A stretch of DNA of 36,454 nt from a virus: IMG/VR virus record IMGVR_UViG_3300030329_005938, positions 1 through 36,454 of that record. One strand, written 5' to 3'. Below are positions 17,801-27,800 of this stretch, one piece after another. Below the pieces are notes generated by a model. It worked only from the letters and a program-made list of their open reading frames with translations. It was not told the origin of the DNA and did not search any database. The position numbers were made by a program, and so were the translations under genes. Every line of letters starts with the position of its first letter. Position 1 is the stretch's first letter.

Positions 17801-18187
17801 GAGCCGTACCCATTTCCTACCGGCAAAGGTAGCAGTTCTTTTTCGGAAAAATTAACCACGTATGGAAATTTGAAGCGAAAAATTATTGATGAGATTCGAA
17901 ACGATCCAGACTACAATTTAGTTAAATCAGGATCACGTGATGCTACAGAAGATCAAATAAACAAAGTAAAGCAATATGATTATACTTTGGAAAGTATTAC
18001 AGATCTTGAAAAGGCAGCACAAAACGCCCAATTGTTGAGTCGAGACGGAAAAGGGTCTGAGCCTCGGGTAGGCGATAGAGGCACCGAAGATGTAATTGAG
18101 TCTTTGCCTGACACTTCGAAATCAGTCAACGATGTGTTGATATCTGAAACTCGAACCCCATCGCCCACAAAACAGGCAGGTCCATAA
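14891..18187 (+). CDS. Large coiled-coil ejection-type protein
   Basis: A 1098-aa charged helical protein with AGAGGCGG before ATG 14891. About residues 1-130 are helical (LLSKYLDLQKASEAGRKKAI). The middle is alternating helices and short loops. About 676-705 is a Pro/Glu/Gln linker (QPPVEQPVEQPEAPPPAPPS). A very strongly charged coiled coil follows (ERDDEEDALAEEEYFDE), then about 350 residues that look partly disordered. The last 180 residues seem folded. I see no lysozyme or protease motif. Size and position match the large internal core protein of podoviruses, ejected ahead of the DNA. It overlaps the M23 peptidase start by one base. I do not recognise a named family. Confidence 0.6.
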   Translation: MSDFTERMYQKFLPTTEAYIKSVQASHQDPMKRIALINKEIATLTNPRNLRAASKQSVGAWTQLLSKYLDLQKASEAGRKKAIKKLADNLDNYNNTYNDLESKIKSEESLKNIQAYVGKLKTARNAEVFLRTKLPALVNEKAAGKDQTKAQLFALREIRRQLLTPEKEGATASYPLAEKAIGKIFLEKLAVASIDPRFSTPSGKKKLQQILKAHNDGTNLFNIESYFDYTYPDLRGAKDSILANPRKNIPINAKNELLNDVDLDAYVGYEDDIAWVKGKINGTDKPVALPAVEDSYAAKKAYVEALVPKGLTLDEQSDRIIIDDAATPQNQKIATEFLSKNIGKAPKYSDFIESEPIKQLASGITSGTSAQKRMLERAAELEDQKISLMQLAMVDKDLTPAEKSVLRNPLFTRTGFRRTAPYQLLKRTQGLDASLDALDARLQEFDQPEEPADVPVAQDVTPGEKTGVPVIPATVKIFQDAVTRYDVSGNIGPLLAVRDAFFAMPVAVRDNFPKIFKEQLANLSNDKFPLVDPSDPRKIILLDETTSKGGFDRKARLDALMASLDQTELTTETVSDFIASLGEDDSQDNVNRLKSMVNLMGVYMTRSTETFDAPASALGKGADRFEDPGGTLGKALADAETPEEIAAIKERAVRFAQRSSIGYDPNVYGTYPGIESVDPDEVAPDQPPVEQPVEQPEAPPPAPPSRMDRRIARRAKRLEAKQRAAELAAAEQQREELELRNLDRDLERDDEEDALAEEEYFDEVIDIPTLKEGTLETDPDRFADQQKMIGNVDIKLKEFQQRRRDEAAKKATDQEVADAASDRIQDPLAMDVGPVRSIFDTPPAPTKPSGKAREEKDPFNMGLPVPPPKSEEESTNDLLIAGMPRSYEVPHFESPRGTTLVDQRSTADRLEVLNLTLKDLNVSPEFANLASEVEKELSSAEGFQMRNLIQTGRFAPGTPRGDYYGTDRFGEPYPFPTGKGSSSFSEKLTTYGNLKRKIIDEIRNDPDYNLVKSGSRDATEDQINKVKQYDYTLESITDLEKAAQNAQLLSRDGKGSEPRVGDRGTEDVIESLPDTSKSVNDVLISETRTPSPTKQAGP

Positions 18188-18840
18188 TGTCTAGTGAAAA
18201 CGTTTTTGGCGATTTGTATGAAGATAAGCCAAAGCAACAGCCTGCATCTACTGAGGACGTTTTTGGCGATTTGTCTGAAGATCCGGGTTCAACTTTCGAA
18301 ACTCGATACGATCCTAAAATGGATGGTTTTTACAAAATAGATGTTCCTTCCGATTTAAAAATATCTCAACCCACTGCATACAATGTGATTACGTCTCATG
18401 TAGGTATGCGTGGCGGTAAAATGCACGAGGGGATCGATATACGGGCTCGTGAAGGAACACCGATTATGGCGTTTCAACCCGGCATCGTAACAAAAGTGGT
18501 TCGAACATTTACCGAAAATAAAGGGCCTGGAAAGTATGTTGTTATCGAAAACCCAGAAACAGGGGAGCAACATAAATATTTTCATCTTTCATCAATTGGT
18601 GATGATTTGAAAGTTGGCTCACAAATTAAAGCAGGACAAACATTCGGGACTGCTGGCAATACGGGTGGTTCGCATGGCGCTCATTTGCACTTCGAAATTC
18701 ACCAACAAGATGATTCTGGTGAATATCAGCCGGTCGACCCTCTTGAGGCGTATCCAGAACATTTTGGTTCTTACATCGACAAAAAAACAGGCGAACCAGT
18801 TAATATAAATAAAGTATTGGAAACCAACCTTTCCATGTAG
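18187..18840 (+). CDS. M23 (LytM-type) peptidoglycan endopeptidase with VFGDL tag
   Basis: A 217-aa zinc peptidase that should cut peptide cross-links in peptidoglycan. The core has all the family residues: H80-x3-D84 (MHEGID), H133 (KYFHLS) and H166-L-H168 (GAHLHFE). H80, D84 and H168 would bind zinc, while H133 and H166 are catalytic. No signal peptide or membrane segment is present. The first 30 residues are a linker with two copies of VFGDL (residues 6-10 and 25-29), a motif also found at the start of the next gene. It overlaps the previous stop by one base (TAATG). Lying inside the ejection block rather than by the holin, it is probably a virion enzyme that opens the wall during DNA entry, though a lysis role is not excluded. 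Confidence 0.88.
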   Translation: MSSENVFGDLYEDKPKQQPASTEDVFGDLSEDPGSTFETRYDPKMDGFYKIDVPSDLKISQPTAYNVITSHVGMRGGKMHEGIDIRAREGTPIMAFQPGIVTKVVRTFTENKGPGKYVVIENPETGEQHKYFHLSSIGDDLKVGSQIKAGQTFGTAGNTGGSHGAHLHFEIHQQDDSGEYQPVDPLEAYPEHFGSYIDKKTGEPVNINKVLETNLSM

Positions 18841-18852
18841 CTGGAGAATGTT

Positions 18853-21800
18853 TTGGCCGAAAAAAGTGATAATGTTTTCGGCGACCTTCTTGATGAACAA
18901 CCAGTTAATCAAGTTGAGTTGCCTTTGGATACCGTAACTGACGCACCAGACGTTTTTGGTGATTTGTCTGAAGCCGCGTCATACGACCCTACAGATGTCG
19001 TTCCGGAAACCCCAGTAATCAGTCCTGAACAAGAAAAAATCAATGAGGACGCTGAACGTCAACTGAAACGTGATTCTGGTATTGATGTTTCACTGCCTAA
19101 AAGCGAAAGCTTTGAAAGCCCTGTTTTTGATGCAGTCGAGTTGCCAACTGTCGAAAGACAAGAATCTGTTGATGAAATTTTGCGTGCTCGTGATGAAGCA
19201 ATTGAAGCGAACGAAGATCAAATTTATCACTTAATGAAGCCTCAAGGGTTTTCAGACGAAGAAATCAATCAAGTCATCGAAGAACAAAAGAAAGAAATTT
19301 TGTCGACGACTGGCCAAGGTGGTTCTCGGATGATGTCGCTCGGTCCGACACAGCAAATGTTTTTGACTCACTTGGATATGGTCAAAGCGCAAACGATTCA
19401 AGACGAAAATATTTGGGATTCTGCACTCCGATTTTTCAGCAACGAGATTGATCCTAGCTTGATGACGACATTTGCTGCTATGCGAGCAAGAGGAATTGTT
19501 GATTTCGTTGAAGAAGCAAAAATTCGTGAAGCAGAACTTTTAAAAGAAGGCTTATCAAAAGAAGATGCTGAAAATCAAGTAATAGCTGAATTTGATGCAA
19601 GGGGTGTAGATCCCGTTGAGGCTACACGAAGTGATTATCAAAAAGAGTTGCGAACAATTGCTGGTTATAAGATTCAAGATAAAGATTTAAGTAGAGCATC
19701 TTATATATTGGCGGCAGGCCCAGCTTACCTTGCTGCTAAAAAGGGCCTTGTAGCAGGCGCAACATATGGTGCGCGAATAGGTAAAGGCCCTGGCGCAGTA
19801 ATAGGTGGCATCGGCGGCGCGCTAATATCGGGAGCCTCTGTAGGCATTTTAACGAAGATGGCGGTGATGTCAGGTTCATCGGGCAGATTTGATTATGATC
19901 CTGAAGATGAAGAGGAAAGAGCAAAGCTTGAATCAGATATTCCTGGCTTAAGAATAAGAAGAACAGCAAATAGTCAAGTTGCACTCGCTCAAAGTATTGT
20001 GGATGATTTTGGTGCTCCTGCAAACGTTGAAGCGTACCTAGAAGTAGCCACTGCTGAAGAAAAAGCTGAGTTAATAACCAGGGCAATTACTCTGGCCGAT
20101 GAATACGGCATTTCAGAAAAGCTACGAGACAACGAAAGCCTCAAAAGTTTGGTAGACGTTTTTTCGACTGCTCAACAACGATCGAAAGCTTTTCGAGATA
20201 TGGGATTTGCAGGTGGAACAACTCCATTGCATGGCTTCGCCTATAGTCCAATCGTCCGAAATTACGTCAAGTCTGCACTCGAAAGCGTAGACGCAACCAA
20301 AAAAGAAATAGAAGCTGTACAATATCTTATGGATGCTGGCGAGTTTATAGCGCGCGTGATGTCTCCTGGAACGATTCCCAATATTCTAGAACCTTATCAG
20401 GAAGAAATATTAGATTTCGGTGGTGAAGACGAATCTAATATTCCTGACATAGCTCAATTAATCGTGGACATTGGAACTGAAATTGCTGCCACAGATCAAT
20501 ACAGAGAGCAACAAGCTGCAAAAAGAGAAGCTGAAATTAAAAAGCTACGTGAAACAACGGAAGAGTTTCTCAGAGAGCGAAAAGTAACTTTTGAAGAAAA
20601 AACTGAAGTTTTAGAATGGTATTCTAATGTACGTCGAGGATTTATAGAAACTAGCGATTTTGATTATAAATTTAGACTGCAATCATTTGTAGACTCTCAC
20701 AAATGGAATGATGCCAACCCGAAATGGCGTGGTGAACAACCAGACGCTGAACGATTTACAGACTTTGTTCAAGCACATCTGCTTGCAGGCGGTAAACGTC
20801 AATACAGCGATCCACTAATGAACGCAGCAATTAAATCGGTGATTGATGAGGAGCCGAAAGAAGACTTGCAGCGATTGCTCAACAACATGAACCTCAAAAC
20901 GTTGAGAGAAATAGGAGGCAACAACATCAAACGTGTTTGGGAGTCTCCAAGCATCGAAGAAATTGAAGACTTCATGGATTCAATGGAAACAACACTCACT
21001 CAAGGAAAGGGTGGTGGTCGAGCAGCAAGTCGAGAAATGCAAAAAATGCTCGAACTTGAAACGATGAACAGAAAGGGAACCTTCTACGAGCCATCATTTT
21101 TCAACAAACTTCTTGGATATGCATCATTAGTTCCAACGACTTTGGCAGAAATACCTGTAAGCTTGCCAGATCACTTAAAACCGATTGTCGAATCGATGGG
21201 TCTCCCTTCGTCTACACCAGCCTATGAGGACTTCGAAAAGGGGCTTGGTATACGACCATTAAATTCTACTGTTTACGAAAGAGTGATTGCAAGACGTCGT
21301 TCTCTTACAGGTGGTTTTCAGCTTGGTTTCGAAGAAAACAAATTAGCTGAGGGATACCAACGACACGATCCAGAGTTCAATAAATCCTCAGCAGCAGGAT
21401 TTGTTTTGGATATGTTGAACTTCGAAAAGTATGGCGGCAAAGCTATCGGTAACGCGGCTAGAATAGGGTGGAATACTCCAAGCGCAATTGGTGCAACATT
21501 TAAATCAGGAACTCCAGCATCTAGAACCATTCAAGCTCGTAACGAGTTGTTGAAAAACACATCGTTTGATCGGACAACAGATCCTGTTGTATCAATGCAC
21601 CAGGCTCAAAAAGTTGGGGCACAAGAAGATTTGAACAGCGGTATCAATCCTGTTCGAAAGCACCTCACACCAGATGAACAAGACTTGTTTGATGACGTCC
21701 TGACCATGGCTGGTCGAGATCCCCGAGAAGTAAGGGCGGCGTTGGATTTAGCTGCCGGCAACGCCGAGACCATTAAAAATATATCTGAAGGACTCAAGGA

Positions 21801-24800
21801 GCGTTTGGGCCCGAATGATCTTGTAGTTTTAAGAAATCATCCGGAGTACAAACGACTTCATAACGATGTCTTCAACCTTGTTCGAAAAGGTAAAATCACA
21901 GCAGATGACGCAAACAGGTTTCTTGCTATTCTTGAAGATCAAGCAATTAGAATTGCTGAGTTGCCTGACAATCCATATCGGTCTGCAGTGGATGTCATTT
22001 CGAATCTAGAAATCGTCACAAATAGACCTGCAGGCACGGGCGCTCGATTTATGGGCAAAGGTCTTGAAGAAGTAGATACGGCACCTAAGGATCCATTCAG
22101 TCAGCCATTAAGACGTGACATAAGCATTGACCGTATTCGAGCCATTCTTGATGATGTAGATATTGATGAAAGTGATCCGAAATTTGTAGCCGACCTCAAG
22201 AAAAAATTTAACGTCGAGGTATTGGAAGACTTATCCGACACTGACCGAATCGCATTGAAAGAAGAGATTTATCGAGGCAAAATGAGCTTTTCGAAGCCCG
22301 CTAAGCCAAAGAAAATTTCAAAACCAAAAATTGTAAAGCTACAGCAACGGTATTCAAGCAAGTCGTATGAGAAAGCGCCTGGACCTTTAACTCGATCAAC
22401 TCGCAGGACCGCTAAGTATAAAGAACAACCACTTAGACAAAAAACAACTACAGATATTGCTGCAGAAGATTTTCGACGTGCAGATTCGCATACCGATTTG
22501 ATTGGAAATGAAAACCCAATCATACAAAACAAGAATTGGAACTCATGGTGGGGGGGGATCACAAACGCAAAAGGAAGGTTGCTTGAGCCGCCACTGAAGG
22601 TACGTGAATACGCAGATCCTAAAAAAATGGCCTCAGAGTTAGAGCGTCTTACTCCTGATCAAAAACGCAGAGCCGACAGCGGTATTCAGCTTGTCGAACA
22701 ATTAGGAGCGTTGTACGAAACTGGAAGAGCACAAGCCAACCTTACTGCACAGCTTTTGGGTTGGACAATTCTGAGTCGATCACTGTCCGCGTTCCCTCAC
22801 GAAAGCGCATTCTTGGATGCATTTTTGAGTGCTCCACCCGCTTCAATTTTCAAATCAAATTTCGGAGATTTCATCAAGAGGGCACTTGATGGTACTTTTG
22901 ATGAGAAAGCTCTTCTTGAATATGACGTTTGGGTTGGAGGGATTCATCGTCGTCGAGCAGCAGATAAATTGCTTGCAGACGGAGAAATCGACCAAAAGAC
23001 CTACAATCTGTATGTAGGCAGAGACAAAAAAGTTGTCGATTCGTTGGTTAAGCGTGGGGTGATTGAAAAAGATGACGTGGGCATGTTTTTTGTCAATCCG
23101 TTGCCCAACATTAAAAAGAATCGAGTTGCGAATGGAGAAGTCGCAACGGCGATGTCTAATGCTCGCAAATTAGCTGAATCTTTGAGACGACAAGATTTGA
23201 TTTCTATCGATGAGTTCAGGGCGCTGGTTGGGTTTCAACCGGCTTTGCGAATTGAAGGCACGGGCAATCCTGCGGCAGCTAATCTTCGTGCTTTCGGTAA
23301 GAACTTCTTGTTGCAGTCCTCCGAGCGATTGCCTGGCGGAAAACCTTTGATTGGCATGGAAGGTCGCACTTTTGATTTTGGAGGTCAAACAAAACTCGAA
23401 GCTTGGCACAACATTTTGTTGGACATGTCTATTAGTGGGCAGGAGGCCCGCAGGTTGTACCACCAAATATATCAAGGCGCAGGAATCGACAACAAGGTGA
23501 TTTCATTCATGTTGTTAGCTGCGGGTCGCAAAGATGTAATTGTCATTGATAGGATTCAAGCAAATCACTTTTGGGGCGCGGCTGAAAACTTGCTTGGCAG
23601 AAAGGTGCTTCGAAAAGATGGAAGTAAGATCGATCTATATGAGGGTTTTTCTGCACCTGACTTCAAGGATTTTTCCTCCAATAGCGTTCAATCATGGGCA
23701 AAAAACCCGAGGCCATTCTCAACAACGAGAGGTTTAGCAGACGTATTGAACGGTGCGAGAGGTAGCGTCCTCTATGAGGCAATTGAAAACCTACTCAGCA
23801 AAAGTTTGTCTGAAGCTTACAGGCTTGCTGGTCGAGAAGGTGAAGGAAGCCTTGGTCGTTTTCATTGGGAGACTTGGGTGATCAATAGTGGCCAAGAAGT
23901 GGGTCACGACACCCTCAACGTCATATTGAAGCAAGCTCAAGGCTTTGATCGTCCTGCTGAGGGGGCGTTTGTTAGTGAAGGCAAGTTTCAAATGCGTCGA
24001 TATGGCATGCAATATGCCGTATTACCTGACAACCAACAGGCCATGGTGGTTTCCACTCAGGATGGAACGCCGTATATTTTCGTTCCAGAGAGTTGGGCCA
24101 AGGTTGTTGACAAATTGACTCGCGATGGTGCGAATGTTAACCCTGCTGATGGAACGCCGAGAGTAGTACCAAAAGGATGGAAGTTAGAAAATGAAAAATT
24201 TGCCAACACTCCGTGGTATCACCGAGCGTCTGTTAACCGCGACGCCATCGACATTGCCATCCGATCAAACGGAAGAAGAGCAACTACTGACGAAATTGTG
24301 GCACTGGAGAGATTCGCCGGTCGAGCCGGAAGTGGTCGAGTCAAAAGTCCAAGAGTTCGAGAAGCCGGAGTAGATCAAGTACAGTTTCGTGAAATTACTG
24401 ACTATGATCTATTTGAACGCGCAAAAGACAATAATACCAGAGCTGAAAACCTAGCTCCGAAATCACTTGATGAATACGAAGGCGCTCGTGTTTTCATGAT
24501 TGAATCGAATGACGCTGGGTTCATGGTCAAAAATGGTGACCTCCAGAACGTCTTCAACAACTCAGGCATCGTCGGTCTTGGGACCGAAATGCTCAAATTG
24601 TCCATTGAAAAATATGGAGCCAGAACGCTCGATTGCTACGATGGATTCCTACCCAAATACTACTCGAAAGCAGGCTTCGTAGAAATTGCAAGAGTGCCTT
24701 GGGATGACGGTGAAGCGCCAGCAGGATGGAATTATTTTAAGCTCGGTCGACCAGATGTTGTTATGATGGCTTATCAGGGTGGAAATCCTGATTTGATTAG

Positions 24801-27800
24801 GAGTAATTTTGGAAGATTTAGAGAATATACAAGAACAAACAACCGAACAACAGACTATGGAGCAGCCGAAGAACTCACCCGACGATCAGTCCGAGATAGC
24901 GGAGATCCGAGAGGAGTGGAGGCAGTGGGCGCTGAGCCACCACGGAGAGGCGTGGGTGAACAGCCACTTCGAGGCCGAGTGGGAGAGGACAAAACACCTG
25001 ATTCTGTAGAGCCTACAGTAATCAGACTGATTGATCCTACAAGCGATACAAAGTATCAACGAAAGAAAGGGGTTCCGCTGGGCTACTTCGAGTACGACCA
25101 GCGGACTCGTCTAGCGATTATCAACCTCTTTGAAAGAGGAGATCTTGACACTCTTTGGCACGAGAACGGCCACTTCATGGCCACGCTCATGGGCGAGCAG
25201 TACAAGAACAACATTTTCAAACATTTCGATTTTGAAATTGATGAAACAGGTTCTCGCAAGCTGACAGACGTCGGTCACGAGCAGTTTGCTGAAGCTTGGA
25301 GATATTACAGACGAGTGCGTGATTATCCAGACGGATACTTGCGCCGTTTGTTTGATGAGTTGTGGATTGCTTTGCATAATCTTTGGTCTAAGATTCGTCG
25401 CAAACCAGGATTGCTTCCTGATGAAGTTCGAGAGTATTGGGACTTAGAGTTCGGATCATTGCCGCAAGATCGTCGGTCTGTGAACTCTGCTGTTTCAGGA
25501 GCAATGTACAAAAAGAAATCTCGTAGCATGACTAAGAGGTTTGACCCCGATGACCTTGATGATGGTGCAGCGGTCAGCAGGGCTCAGTTACGGGTGGCAA
25601 AAGATCTTGGATATGACGAAAATACTATTCGTTCTTTGCTCGGAGATCGGCCTACAAACACTGTTCGCTCACAACCTGACTTGCAAGTATCTCCGGGGGA
25701 ACAACCACGAATACAGCGTGTAGTTGAGCGAACCTTTGAGCCACGATCATATGATGCAGTTGATGCCGGTTTAGAAATTTTTGCTTTGATCAAAAACTCA
25801 AAATTCAGAAAAGACTTGTCTGGCAAAAAACTGAGCACTGTTGGGACTGGTCGATACCAAGTACCTACGACGATTCTCAAACAATTGACTGACAACGTCA
25901 ACACTCGAATGACAGCAGCAATTGGAATGCAGGTAGCTAAGTTTAGAGACAAACTTTTTTATCCAGACAAAACAGGAATCAACGCAATTGGCCGTCGACA
26001 AACAATTCCTGAGGGCGTGAACACTCAAGATATTGCTGCGTTTCAAAAAAGATTGAAAGTTCAAAATCCTGAAAGAGATCCACAAACTCATCGTAGTAGT
26101 GTTTCATTCTTTGTATTGACCGACCGAGAGCAAGCTGGATTCAAGACACTTATTCAAGAGCTTGCAAGGCAACCTGAAGCTGATTCAATTCCGTTTGGTT
26201 TGCTGGACCCAGATGTAAACTTGAAGTTGTTGTCGATCGATGAATACAACTTTATCCACGGAGTGTTGACCGATGTTACGGCAACGCCCCTTCAGAGACG
26301 AAACAGAAATCAAGTACACCCTGGGTACCTGCAATCGTTTGCGGCAATACTTGGTGACGCTCAGGTTACTGAAGCGGTTGGCGACATATTCAAAGATATT
26401 GGTCGATTCTTTGGTAAAAAACCAAAGCTAGACCGGCAAGATCTTGATCCACAACTTGTGGATATTTTGGAAGGTTTTGGTAGGCGAGCGATTGGCTCTG
26501 GGGAAGACCTTGTAAGATATTCAAAAAGCAAAAAGTTTGGTCCTGAAGATGACTTGTACAACTTTTTCGGTGATGTTGTCGACCGTGCTGCTCCCAGAGT
26601 CAGTCTTGCGAATTTGACGGGATTACAAAAAATCCATCAACGATTGAGCGGCACTGTTAGAAACATGACTCTTGACGCCGCTGAAAGGGCGAAAAGCGAT
26701 GTTACTACAGGCGCAAATCGACCAGTAACGTATGACCCAATAGTTACTGGTGGCGGTAAACTGACCATCGAAACAATAAGTCAGGATATTCCCCTTATTC
26801 AAGATTTGCTTGATGGTCCTTTTGGAATGACTGCAGCAGAAAGAGAAGCCATCATTGGTATTCGATCTGTGCATGAGCAAATGAAAAGAGGTCGAAGCCC
26901 ATCCGATTTTACACCAGAAGAACGAACAGTTATCGGTTCTGCAATAGAGATTCTACATTTAGGCATTGATGAAAAATATCAATATGTGAAAAATCAAGCA
27001 GAACGAATTTATGAACGAGTGATGGCTGTTGAAGGTGTTGTAGATACAGACTTTAGAAAAGATTATGTATATGACATTTATAGAAACTTCTATTCTGGAA
27101 ATTTCCTTGAATTGTTCAAAATGGCCGGCAATATCAAGAATGTTCGTCAGGCTCCAAAAACTGCTAGACGAACGTACAATCTTGGATTCTTAAATCGTTT
27201 TATTGAATTCAATCTTCCTGCATTAAATAAACTTACAAGAGCACGAACAAAGCGTTTGAAAAAAGAGGGCTTGCTTGATCGAACATTAGGCGGAACCCTG
27301 CCAGAGTACGAACAATCCGTCATAGCTCTTATGATTTTGACAAAAATGGATGAGCTTAAGCAGGATCTTGCAAGTGAGCTTGTTCGGTACGGCTTTGTCG
27401 CAAATAGGCGTAAGATTGTATCTGATCTCGGACTTCTCTCAGATGTGAGCGTAAGCACTGAGCGGTATCTTGATCGTGTTCAATTTTATGTAAACCGGAC
27501 TCTTCAATACGGTGACATTACAAAAATTCCTGTTGATGATCTGGGCAAAAGGGCTGGAGAAATCACTTATGCAAAAACAGCAAAAGAGTTCGATGACCTT
27601 TACGGCCCAGCAGAAAATCCAAAAACATTCCGTGGCGATGCTGAAATTATCAATCGCTTAGATCTGACTGCTCTTCACGAGGCCGATCAAATCATTGCTC
27701 GTTTGGGAATTAAGCCTGGGCGTGGAACCCTTGAGACTGTTGACATTGGCGGCCAACTGTTCTTCATGCCAAAAGTTGCAGTCGAATTTTTGGAAGATCA

